This document shows positions 47,503-58,440 of a DNA stretch of 64,000 nt, piece by piece. The notes below the pieces were generated by a model. The model had not been told where the DNA came from. It saw nothing but the letters and a program-made list of their open reading frames with translations, and did not search any database. Origin of the DNA: Diplolepis rosae. Its lineage: Eukaryota; Arthropoda; Insecta; Hymenoptera; Diplolepididae. Positions within the stretch are counted from its first letter, which is position 1. Every line of letters begins with the position of its first letter. The translations under genes were made by a program, and so were the position numbers. Where the stretch lies: positions 25,437,501 through 25,501,500 of the forward strand of contig JAPYXD010000723.1 in assembly GCA_030998225.1 (NCBI GenBank). The letters are read 5' to 3'.

Positions 47503-47720
47503 TACACGGAGAAAAATAGTTAAAGTAATTTTACTCAACTCTGTCGATTAAACTTGGGACATAAGGACATTTGAACATCTATTAAATCCTATTCTAGTAA
47601 AATGAATTTGATAAATACCTAATTCATAGCACAATTGATTATTTATTAACTATTATCCAACAATCACATAGGAAATAGTAAAGAGTTGAGTAAAACTTTG
47701 TTCAATATTATTAATAAAAC
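47503..47720. repeat. Short foldback MITE with ACACGGAGAAAAA end
   Basis: The left end is ACACGGAGAAAAATAG. Inverted partners TTTTACTCAACTCTG near 47,530 and AAAGAGTTGAGTAAAAC near 47,680 lie toward either end. Confidence 0.5.
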
Positions 47721-47792
47721 ATTACTTCATACTCAGTTTGAAAATCAAAATGGAAATATCGATATTATGAAAATTGAAATGAAATTTTTTTT

Positions 47793-47909
47793 ACATTCTC
47801 ATCATGGATGAGAAGGTATTGGTTTTATGTGAAAAATGACTTTCGAAATTTTCATCAAATCTTTACGTTTTGAGACCCCCTGAGTCAGAAAAAATGGTTT
47901 TTACGAAAG

Positions 47910-47940
<31 letters not shown>

Positions 47941-48600
47941 AGTAAGTCGTGTGCGGCATAACTCTCGATAGAATTATCGGATTGAATTCAGCTTTGGTAC
48001 ACTTTATCGGAGCCGAAAAAGTAAGGACAAGTTCGTTAACCAGCCACATCCAATGAAAATTGAGGGATTGAGCACTACTTTTGTGTTTTTGAAAATAATT
48101 TTTTTTTAAAATCAAAAATTCCAATCCTGGTTTTTGATAATCTCTACAAATTATCCTAATAACATTTTTTGATTAAATCAAAATTAGAAATGTTACAGCA
48201 TATTCAAATTCGAAAAAAGTCAATATCAAAATTCCATTTTCCAGTTAAATTATACGAGATACGAAAAAACGTTATGATACAATATTATTTTCTACATAAA
48301 GACCTACAAATTTGAATTGTAACATTTTTTCATAAGATGCATATTTTTTTTTTTAATTCAAAAATAATCTATTGAAAATACAAAATTCAATTTTTTAACA
48401 ATAATATGTGAAATACGAAAAAAACGTAAGAATACAAAGTTGTTCGTTTCAAAAAGATCTACAAATTTTGTCTGGCACTGTTTCTGATAAAAGATATATT
48501 TTTCGTTTCAATTCCAAAAAATACGATAAAAATTGAATTTCCTGTTTCACTTAAATTCAAAAAAGAAATTCAGTGACTTTGAGAAAATGTGTAATTCACA
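47793..48600. repeat. Dispersed repeat with (TCTG)n, copy 1
   Basis: It matches 60,834-61,138 and then 63,120-63,480 nearly base for base. It begins ACATTCTCATCATGGATGAG, then CGTTTTGAGACCCCCTGAG, a (TCTG)n microsatellite (47,911-47,941), GTCGTGTGCGGCATAACTC and an A/T-rich tail with TACGAGATACGAAAAAACGT-like units. A possible 14-bp inverted end is CATGATGAGAATGT at 63,898 in copy 2. No long open frame is present. Confidence 0.65.
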
Positions 48601-48664
48601 TCATCTGTAATATTATTATAAAATTGGTTTGAGCTTCTGTATCAAAATATAAGAAATAAACTTA

Positions 48665-48790
48665 AATGTATGCGAAGAGTACAAGACCGAGCGCGAAGCG
48701 CGACGATCGAATCGCGCGCCCTAGGCGCGCTCAAACTTGCGAGCGAAGCGAGCTGCGCGCGATGAGAATGTGCCCGCGAAGCGGGCAGAT
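48665..48790. repeat. GC-rich hairpin cluster with GCGAAGC cores
   Basis: Three GCGAAGC mini-hairpin sequences lie within about 100 bp (GCGCGAAGCGCG, GAGCGAAGCGAG, CCCGCGAAGCGGG), plus the palindrome-like GCGCGCCCTAGGCGCGC. The region is about 65% G+C in an AT-rich setting. Confidence 0.6.
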
Positions 48791-48910
48791 TTTTTTTTTT
48801 TTCGTTTACATTTTTGCCATTTACACTTTTGTACACCTTTTTATCACACACACGTATGCCTTCTTACATTTTTATATTGAAAAAATCCTAAATTATATCA
48901 ATCAATTATC

Positions 48911-48985
48911 TCTGCTGAGGTTCGAACCTGCATCGCCGGCTTGAAACGCTCGCATCTTATCAACTACCCTATCGCTCGCATGGTT
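48911..48985 (-). repeat. tRNA-like segment, possible SINE head
   Basis: Minus strand: TAGGGTAGTTGATAAG resembles an A box and GCAGGTTCGAACCTC a B box with a paired T arm, at tRNA-like spacing. Anticodon and acceptor stems do not close well. A tRNA-derived SINE or decayed tRNA is likelier than a working tRNA gene. Confidence 0.4.
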
Positions 48986-48999
48986 TCGAAATCCCGTGA

Positions 49000-49924
49000 A
49001 AAATTATATGGATCACATATGTTAGTTTACTAGTCCTTTATTTCTGCAACTCAGTAAAAGGTGTGCTGAATACCAGAAGCCTTGATACCTGTGCTCAGCA
49101 ACGAGAGTTGACAATATCGCGAAATAAATAATACTTACCCTGAGTACTTCGTTTCTTATACTCAATGATTGAATCACTGAAAAAGAAGAAGTCAAATGCA
49201 TTGATTTAGTTAAAACGCGTAATGCACGCCAATGAATAGTATTTGCTATTATAAGGTATCGCCTTTCTTTACCTCAGAATGCGAATTGCTACTGAGCAGC
49301 ATTTTTTTACTAACTCGCAGTGACTAGCGATGCTTTTGGGCTTAGCGCTGGCGTTTAGTATATGCACGAACTGAGCCGCAGTACAAAAATGCTGCCTTTA
49401 CAACGTTAGGTTGAAGTGCTGCCACCGCCAATGTAGCGTTGAAAACTTACGTTAATCCAGCTATGTCAGCCCCGTCAATTCACCGGGAATGTTAACGCTG
49501 GAACGCCGTGTGATTTGAAAATATTACACGATGACGCAATTTCATATCCATAATGAAATCGGCATATATAATTAAGAAAACATTTATTAGGAAAACAAAA
49601 GAACTGAAAAGAACAATCGTGAGTATTGACACAGCTGATCATTTTTGGGTGATTTTACGTTGGCTCTACCGTCAGTGCAACGTTGAATAGAACCGGGGAT
49701 TCACCGGGAGAGCAACGCTACGTCAACGTGAAATTGGCGACGGGACTCCTTCCCGTTGATTTCACCATATTTTTTTTCCCAGTGCGACCGGCGTACTGAT
49801 AAACAGCAATCGATTGCTGATCACCAGCATTTTCTTTTTTGCGTGTATACGTATGAAGTTTAATGAAATTAAGTTTTGAAATATATATTCAAAAATTGAT
49901 TTAATATAAAAAAGAATCTTGTGT
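49000..49924. other. Non-coding DNA, nothing firmly recognised
   Basis: A moderately GC-rich stretch (49,330-49,780) has weak internal inverted similarity (AACGTT/GCGTTG words), but no element ends are clear. Confidence 0.4.
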
Positions 49925-50525
49925 TATAGTATATTATGTTCCTAGGCGCACAAAGAAGGTTATTGCGCGACGAGCGACAATGCTCGCAGGAGATCGAAGC
50001 CAATTCGTAGTCGAGGCGTAGCCTAGACGTAGCTGAGGCAAAGCCGAGACAAAGCCAAGACGAATCCGATGCGCGATCAATCCTGCGAGCATTGTCGCGA
50101 GTCTCGTAATTTCCCGAATTATGTGCATTGGCACGTATTCTATTTTATGTGACTTCGGTGCGTATACGAATTTTTATGCGTACACTCGAATCTAACCTAG
50201 TATTGTAGTTGTTTGCGGCGCTAGTCATTACACTTGATATTTCGCGACTAGTCCCGGACATTTTGATTTTATCGATCTTGTGTCGTAGTAGCGGATTTTA
50301 ATAGACGCATGCGCAGTTCAAATATACAAGGCTTTGTCAGTAGGGTGCTAACGCTGTACGAAGAAGAAGAAGAATAAGAAGAAGATTGTGCTCCGCTGTA
50401 TGTCTATAGGCGCATACGCAGTTTAATTTTAACATTACATTCCTCTGTAGCGCAATACACAACATTGCGCTACTCTTAACTGTAGCAAATAAAAAGGGGT
50501 TTACGTGCCGGAGGCGCATAAAAAC
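49925..50525. repeat. Dispersed repeat with stem-bounded minisatellite, copy 2
   Basis: It aligns with 6640-7245. The minisatellite is shorter here, but the same perfect 17-bp inverted repeat encloses it (49,975-49,991 and 50,081-50,097). Confidence 0.7.
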
Positions 50526-53285
50526 ATTTAAAAGAAGGTACTGTTATTTTTTGTGTTGTATATTTACAAAATATGGATTTTACAATTGCGAATTCCAAAT
50601 TATTATTGTGCTTAAGAAATTTATGTGAAATATAAATCCTGTCTAGATTTTTCAAATTTTATGTAATACACTTATCAAGACTTTTGCTATTAATATTTTC
50701 ATAAAATTAATTTAATTTTAAAAAACTTGAGTGAAAAAGAAAGAAGTAATTATAAATGAATTAAGAAAAAATTATGAATCAAGAATTTATTAAACTTACA
50801 GAATCTATATAATTAGATTATGTGAAACTTTTAAATAAATTATATAAACTAGTGAATAATCATTAAAACAAATAGTGGTTAACACTGTGGAGCATGTACG
50901 AAAGCTTCGTGACGAACAGACTGCAGCACGATGAATTTTTAAAATCACTAGTTTATAAGTGAAATCCACTATTTTGGATTAACTAAGAAACTAGTGAAAT
51001 CAGCTAGATATTTGGTTAATTTCAACAAAAAGCTAGTTTTAGAAATTAAGATTTTCTTATAAGTTGACAAAAAACTTTGAAATTGCTTCAGAATATAATA
51101 CTTTAAAACATCAAGTTTTAACAATTTTTGCACAACGAATCAGAAAAACTTTGGGAAAATTGTACCCATAGATTCTTGCCCCAACCAAGTTTCCTGTGTT
51201 GAACTTCGATTTATCATGATTCATTGTATTTTTATTTCAGTTCAACATTTTATAATTGTCCCCAAATTAAAAGTAAATTATTCAATTTAAGTAATAATAA
51301 TATTATTAATTGCACCTTTTTCCTCATCCCTATGAGAGGATCTTCGGATCCTGACTTAAAGAGTCATACTTAGTTGGGTATGGGAAAATTTGGTAAATTA
51401 TTTTTAAAATTTAAATTAATTTTATTTAAAGAACCAATATACCATAATTAAGTACATATTTTAAAGTACTTAAATTAATTTGTTTATGAAATAATATTGA
51501 AAAATGAAGATTTTACAGATGAAGTCTCTAATCGTCTTTGTTTTGCAGTGAACACGTAACTGGAACGGCTCACCGTGAAACTGAAACCAAAAGAACTGAA
51601 AAGCTATCTTCAAGGTGATATCTTATGTGACATGGGTATGAGTTTATAGGCAAATAATATGTAATAAATATATAATGAAGGCGTCAATGGGTGATACATC
51701 GCTTCAAGAGTGATTTTTAATTGAAGAGGATAGTTTAGTAGAAAAAGAATAGACGTCAGGCTGGGATTTAGCACGGCTGCTCTGCATAGCTGAACGCCCA
51801 GTAGCAATAGTTCAACCGTTCTTGGCACTACCTGTCAGCTCAAATCTATTTCTTGACCCTCTCCAAAATTCCAATGACGTATTCACCGATTCGTAAAATT
51901 TGCGTGCGCCATGGCAAAAACAAAGCAGGCAGGTGGAGCCCCACAAAAGAGAAACTGCTTTTAATTGCCAAACAATCCGATTTCAGCAATCCACACCTCA
52001 AGCTCTTGTTCTCTGTTTTTCTACATTACTTGCACTCACTGCTTCTAGTCAATTCTGATCCTTTCATTAAATTTCCTTTTAATAATTCCAAACAGAAACT
52101 TCTGTCAATATAGATTCAATGCCTATCAGTTTATTACATTATTCAAGCTTATAAATTTAAAATTGATTTAACATTTTTCCATTATTCAGGATAAATCGTC
52201 GTTTTCGAATACTGTATTTTCACGGTATATGTTAAATTTTCCCAATATTTTAGGGAATATGCAAGTTTACCAAAAATATTAGAAAAATTACCTAATTTCA
52301 TGTCTTTATAGTGTCTCAAATATTTTGGGCAAACTTTCAAGAAGAACTTAATTTTTTTCAGATGAACACCATAAGAGAAGAGGAAACTCGAATAAGATCA
52401 GCCTGGCTTGATCGAGACAATTAACTATTGTAAAAAGCTGTGAAGTTTGTCATTTCAAATTTGAGAAAGACACACATGGTGGTAAAAGGAGCCCTACTAA
52501 GATGACCTTTGTCTAGAAGTCTCTTGATCTCGGCATGTTTCCATTATAGAACTTCTTCCATATCCTCGTTATTACACCTTTAGTTGAGGTTCTCGCGCGA
52601 GTGACCTCATTGACTCTTAATTACAGTTATATTGGAGAACAATCAGGGTATAATTGCCGGTGTACCAACAATGCCCGACAATGGCACGTAAGTTCCCCAT
52701 GGTACCGCATCGCGCATCCCAGAATCGTGACAGGGGGGCGTGTTTCATTGCAGAATTTCGTCTTTGACTTTCTTTCATGTGAAATGCCAGATGTCTCGCA
52801 TGTGGCGGACGCAATGCCGTTGTTCGATGTCGTTTTTTCATTTTTCGTCTCACCGTCTACCTACCTATACACATAATACCCTCTTCGTATTTATGCGAAA
52901 ATCCACCGAAAAAAGTTGATACGTGCCATCAAACACGGGGATAAGATGTTGTTGAACCGTCCTTCCTTCCGGATATATTATACAACAGAAAATGCCATGC
53001 CAGGTATTTCCTTCGTGCGAAATTATAAATTTGCAGAAGTACATGTCTTATTGTATATGAAATTTATTATTGTACAAGTATTTTTATCGAAATTACTCCT
53101 GATTAAAAACATAAGTTTATTAAGTATTTGAGGCCATGGATCAATTGGATCACCTCAAAATGGTTTAAAATTATGATTTTATGATTATATTTTGAGACGG
53201 AAAAATGGCTGATTTCACAACTGTGAAACTAGTAAATTTTGTCGACCACTTTGCAATTTTCGTTTTGTTGCGAAAATCGTAAATA
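50526..53285. other. AT-rich DNA, no gene recognised
   Basis: Frames at 51,610-52,113 and 52,601-52,876 have no recognisable domain or neighbouring exon structure. An unseen host exon cannot be excluded. Confidence 0.4.
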
Positions 53286-53912
53286 CACTGATAGAAATGG
53301 ATAATCGGATGCTTATCCCACATTGCTGTATCTGTGCCAGAAACATTAGAAACATTAGAAAAGGACAGACCTTTGCGTTTATATACCTTAATTACTATCA
53401 GATTGGTTCCATGGATACGAAATTATCAAAGAAAATATTTGTTTCTATAATTTATTGTAAAAAAAAACTTTAAAATGACATTAAAAGTTGAGATTTTTCA
53501 ACGGCCTTTGAAAAAATGTAGCGGTCTTGATATAATGTGTACAATGAATTCTCTTTTAAAGTGCAACGTAATTTGTTGGTAACATATTTTGCAACTGCAA
53601 GTATTATAATCACACAACGCCCAATTGAAACTTATATCGCACACCGCAAAGAATATTTAGTTAATACGATCAAAATTTAGTTGGATTAACTATAAAGAAT
53701 TTGCTCTTTATACGGTTAACCATAATTTCAGTTAATTCGAACAAAGATTTTATTTCATACAACCAAAGATGTATTAATTGACTAGAAGTTAGTTGAATCT
53801 GACAAATATTTTAGTTGATTGAACTATATTTTGTTCGAATTTATCAAAGATCTTGCTTTATTTATCGAAATGGTTTGTATGGATCCCAATAAATGTTTTT
53901 CTGAGTGCAATT
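53286..53912. other. AT-rich stretch resembling the ACACGGAGAAAAA-type elements
   Basis: The interior (53,650-53,900) has repeated TTAGTTGGATTAAC-like words and ends TTTTTCTGAGTGC. The left limit ACACTGATAGAAATGG is only suggestive. Confidence 0.3.
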
Positions 53913-54102
53913 AGAATTTCAAAATATATATTTTAATACGGTCAATAATTACACAACTTCAATCACTTTTTCTACTTGAATTGAATAATGATTTGAAAAA
54001 AAACTTGAAATTATGTAAAACTGTTAGATACTTTTTAGTAAACGTATCTTAAAATTGTGAAAATTAAACTGATTTTTCTGAAATTTTTCATAAAATTACA
54101 AA

Positions 54103-54770
54103 AGTTAATTATTCAGCTGAAGTTTGTGACGTCTCGTGTGATGAATTTTTCTTTTTTCGTCGTATGATCAACAAGACAGTCAAAAATTTGCAGAATAGTG
54201 ATTTTTGACCAAAAAACATGTTTTACTGCGTAAATTAAATTTCTGAAGTTTGACCCTAAGAAGCCATTTATGGACAAACTCGTTAAATTATCTTGAAAAC
54301 TTAAAGAGAGGCGTAAAAAAAGACTTCAGTTGTTGATTGCAGTCACATTGTGCCACATTAAAAAAAATATAAATTAGAATTTATGTTTTCGGAACGAAAC
54401 CAAAATCAGCAATGTTTGATAATTCGACGAGTTTGTCCATAAATAGCTTCCCGGGGTCAAACTTTAGAAATTTTGGTTTCGTTCCGCTAATATAAATTTT
54501 AATATATATTTTTTTTAATGTGGCACAATGTGACTGCAATCAAAAACTGGAGTCAATTTTTACGCCTCTCTTTAAGTTTTCTAGTCAATTTGACGAGTTT
54601 GTCCATAAATGGCTTGCTTTTGTCAAACTTCAAAAATTTATTTTTCGCAGTAAAACATGTTTTTTGGTCAAAAATTAATATTCTGCAAATTTTTGATCAT
54701 ACGATGAAAAAAGAAAAAAAGAAATTCGTCACACGAGACGTCACAAACTTCAGCTCAATAAGTTAATGAA
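54103..54770. repeat. About 665-bp foldback element
   Basis: CAGCTGAAGTTTGTGACGTC on the left (54,114) pairs with GACGTCACAAACTTCAGCTC on the right (about 54,738-54,757). The arms run about 300 bp with small indels and close near 54,440. It is non-coding. Confidence 0.75.
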
Positions 54771-55934
54771 ATTCCATATAATGTATCCTGAAATAACAAG
54801 ATTTCAACATAATTTTCAGTGACGCGTAACTGTACAAAACTTAAATTTCGTGTTTCGGAAAATTCTCCCAGACATTTCTAACAGTGTAATTCTTAATAAT
54901 TCTTTCCATCTTTTGGATAACTTCAATTTATTGTATTATACTGAATTGAAATATAATTAACATTAAAAAGTTATTCCAACATAATATCTACAATACTTTT
55001 TCAAGTCATATTTTTCCTGAAAGAAGGTATTTAAAGTACATTTTTTAACTAGGGAGCATAGTCATGATGAAGTATGTGAATATACGAGTATATATAGGAT
55101 GGCTATTATACATTCATTCATTGGCAGCTCATTATGCAAGCGTCTATTAGAATCGATCAGTCTTCTGGTGGGCGTGAGGCGTATGACATGCCGTGAAGAA
55201 GGTCCTCGAGTTTGACATAACTGGGCAAAGAGTGAAGGGGGAAAAAGAGAGTTAAAGAGTGAAAAGACTGGCGAACACCATACCATAGATATTCAATAAC
55301 GATGATCGTTAAGTCCATAGGGCGGTACACCTTATATGATATCTGACGCCAGACACGTGCTGGAAACATACGGTTCGACGCGACGCTACGCCAAGAACGC
55401 GTAATGCGCGTATAGTCGTATACATGTACGCATGCTTCATCCTTGTGATCTTCGAAGCGTCATTAGCGTCACATTAAGACCAGACCCTTTCGATACATTC
55501 TCTCCTTTATAATCCCTTCAATTAGTACAATTATTCTTTATCCTTTGACCACGAGCAGTGTTGCTTTCAAGCAGCGCGACTAGAATACGTCCAATAGAAA
55601 TTTCCCAATTTTTCCCTACTGCAAATTAAAGCCTATTAGGACCCAGACCAGATCGTCCAGAATGGAAGAAATTGCAAGGTCCTTATCAGACTTTGATAAG
55701 ACATTCTCTACCCTTCTAGAAATAATCGATTGAAAGCAATTAAAATTGATAGAACAAAATTTTGAATTCTTCTCAATCGTGTTTTTGAATCATGTCTACA
55801 TGATTGAGTCCATTTCTATCTCAGTCGTCCATAATCAAGTACAATCGGGTTTTTATTTATTTATTGCCATGTCTTACTTATCCAATCCCTACCTTACCGA
55901 CATTTTTGTCGCACTTTGCATTTCCACATTAATT
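54771..55934. other. Non-coding DNA
   Basis: No gene, RNA or defined repeat is recognised. Confidence 0.4.
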
Positions 55935-56365
55935 GAGATATCGAGTTAAAACTTTAAGTAATTAGATGAAAAGCACTAAAGAAAGTTCATCTGCTCCTAA
56001 ATATTTATATTTGAGGGTCGAAGTCCAAAAATAAAAAAATAGAAAATACAGGGAAATAGGTCTTTCAAAATAAGATTGAGGTTGCACAAACGATTTTTTT
56101 CTAAAATCATTGTCTTTCGATAAAAAAAAATGAAAGCTAAGTTTTTTTTCAGTAAGTAAACCGTGATTTTTAAAACTTAAATTGCCCTAACTCAGTAAAT
56201 TATCAACAGATTTGGAAAAATAAAAATGAGTTTCACTTGGAAGACTTTACCGATGGCTACTCTCTAAATTTGAATCAGTCAAAATATACTGATTATCGAA
56301 GATATATGTTGATGTTGGTAATTGGCTTTAGGGTCCAAGGTTGATAAAAACTCAGAGTTTTACAT

Positions 56366-56407
56366 AATCAGACGTTTCGGCTCTGATCGGAGCCCTCATC
56401 AGTGATT
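56366..56407 (-). ncRNA. Hammerhead ribozyme motif D1
   Basis: Minus strand: AATCA, CTGATGA, stem GGCTC/GAGCC with loop CGATCA, GAAACGTC, then TGATT, which pairs fully with AATCA. Predicted cleavage follows GTC. Stem III is only the self-complementary ACGT, as in minimal type I hammerheads that act as dimers. Confidence 0.75.
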
Positions 56408-56699
56408 TATTCAAATCTAAAAATACAGAAAAAGGTTTTGCTAACATAGGATATTTTGTATAAAAAATTTTTTGTAAAAATTTAACAAGTAATTATCATT
56501 ATGTTTTTACATGTAGGTAAATAAATTTTGATATTACTTTGAGGTAAATATTTCATTCACATAACCTAACAAACTAGATACCAGAAAGCATTTTTTGGAA
56601 GGTTGGAATTAAGTGTCTAAATATAAAAAATATTTTTAATTGACATTCGTGCATGGAATTGTAGATTGAAATTTTTGTGGTGTAGTTTTTAATACAATA

Positions 56700-56732
56700 T
56701 ATATACATGCATACATAAACAACCACACACAC

Positions 56733-56768
<36 letters not shown>

Positions 56769-56785
56769 TTGAGTGTATATCTTGA

Positions 56786-56864
<79 letters not shown>

Positions 56865-56990
56865 CATATACATCACGCATGCAATATATACACATATATA
56901 TGCACAATATACAATGTACATTTACTATACAATATGCATACGTACATACACACATACATACATACATATGACATGCATATAACATTATAT
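56700..56990. repeat. (CA)n, (TA)n and TATACA microsatellite block
   Basis: Simple repeats within the left arm. The right-arm counterpart is 57,795-58,110. Short frames here are artefacts of the repeat. Confidence 0.9.
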
Positions 56991-58017
56991 ATACCACACA
57001 TATAAAATATTTTCAAATTCTTTAAATATTATTTCTTTTGGTATGAAGTGCAATCTGTAAATTTTATTTAATTTAACATTTTTTTCTTTGGCATATGTTC
57101 CTTGGAAATTTGTCCGCTGTGACACTTTTTTAGCAAGAAGAACTGAAAAATTGATAGTTTTTTTGCAATGACTTAGAACATAAAGAGTCCGTAGAGTTAT
57201 ACAAAAGGCTTTTCTCAATCGTGGGTATATGAGGCTGCTTATTCAGAATGTACACAAAAAGGCCATAAAATTTCATATAATATTGCACATAAAGTTTTCT
57301 TTGGTTTGAGTCTAGATCTAAAATTACCTATGTAAATTTATAATTTTTTACAATATTTTTTTCTTACATCTACTGGTCAATCAAAAATTTCGGCAATTTA
57401 CTCCCTAAAAACTGGATTTTACACAGTGCTATTCTCATTGCTTTACACCAAAGAAATATTTACATAGGTAATTTTAGATCTAGACTCAAACCAAAGAAAA
57501 CTTTATGTGCAATATTATATGAAATTTTATGGCCTTTTTGTGTACATTCTGAATAAGCAGCCTCATATACCCACGATTGAGAAAAGCCTTTTGTATAACT
57601 CTACGGACTCTTTATGTTCTAAGTCATTGCAAAAAAACTATCAATTTTTCAGTTCTTCTTGCTAAAAAAGTGTCACAGCGGACAAATTTCCAAGGAACAT
57701 ATGCCAAAGAAAAAAATGTTAAATTAAATAAAATTTACAGATTGCACTTCATACCAAAAGAAATAATATTTAAAGAATTTGAAAATATTTTATATGTGTG
57801 GTATATATAATGTTATATGCATGTCATATGTATGTATGTATGTGTGTATGTACGTATGCATATTGTATAGTAAATGTACATTGTATATTGTGCATATATA
57901 TGTGTATATATTGCATGCGTGATGTATATGTCTGTGTATGTGTGTGTGTATGTATGTGTATGTGTATGTATGTGTATGTGTATATATATATGTATATATA
58001 TGCTCAAGATATACACT

Positions 58018-58084
<67 letters not shown>

Positions 58085-58398
58085 GTGTGTGTGGTTGTTT
58101 ATGTATGCATGTATATATATTGTATTAAAAACTACACCACAAAAATTTCAATCTACAATTCCATGCACGAATGTCAATTAAAAATATTTTTTATATTTAG
58201 ACACTTAATTCCAACCTTCCAAAAAATGCTTTCTGGTATCTAGTTTGTTAGGTTATGTGAATGAAATATTTACCTCAAAGTAATATCAAAATTTATTTAC
58301 CTACATGTAAAAACATAATGATAATTACTTGTTAAAAATTTTTTATACAAAATATCCTATGTTAGCAAAACCTTTTTCTGTATTTTTAGATTTGAATA

Positions 58399-58440
58399 AA
58401 TCACTGATGAGGGCTCCGATCAGAGCCGAAACGTCTGATT
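58399..58440 (+). ncRNA. Hammerhead ribozyme motif D2
   Basis: This is the plus-strand counterpart of D1 with identical core and stems: AATCA/TGATT stem I, GGCTC/GAGCC stem II, GAAACGTC. Predicted cleavage is between 58,435 and 58,436. Confidence 0.75.

Noticed and set aside
47911..47941. (TCTG)n tract as a CRISPR-like or regulatory array
   Set aside because: Plain tetranucleotide microsatellite with no spacers, present in both copies of a dispersed repeat.
52601..52876. 91-residue plus-strand frame as a host exon
   Set aside because: No recognisable domain, splice context or neighbouring exon; kept only as an unsupported possibility.
56985..57810. Identical 77-residue frame in both palindrome arms as a conserved gene
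   Set aside because: Identity is explained by the inverted duplication of the DNA; no domain, and no evidence of selection on protein.
56574..58243. Many frames of alternating Tyr-Ile, Cys-Val or Tyr-Thr residues
   Set aside because: They are translations of the (TA)n, (TG)n and (CA)n microsatellites in the two palindrome arms.
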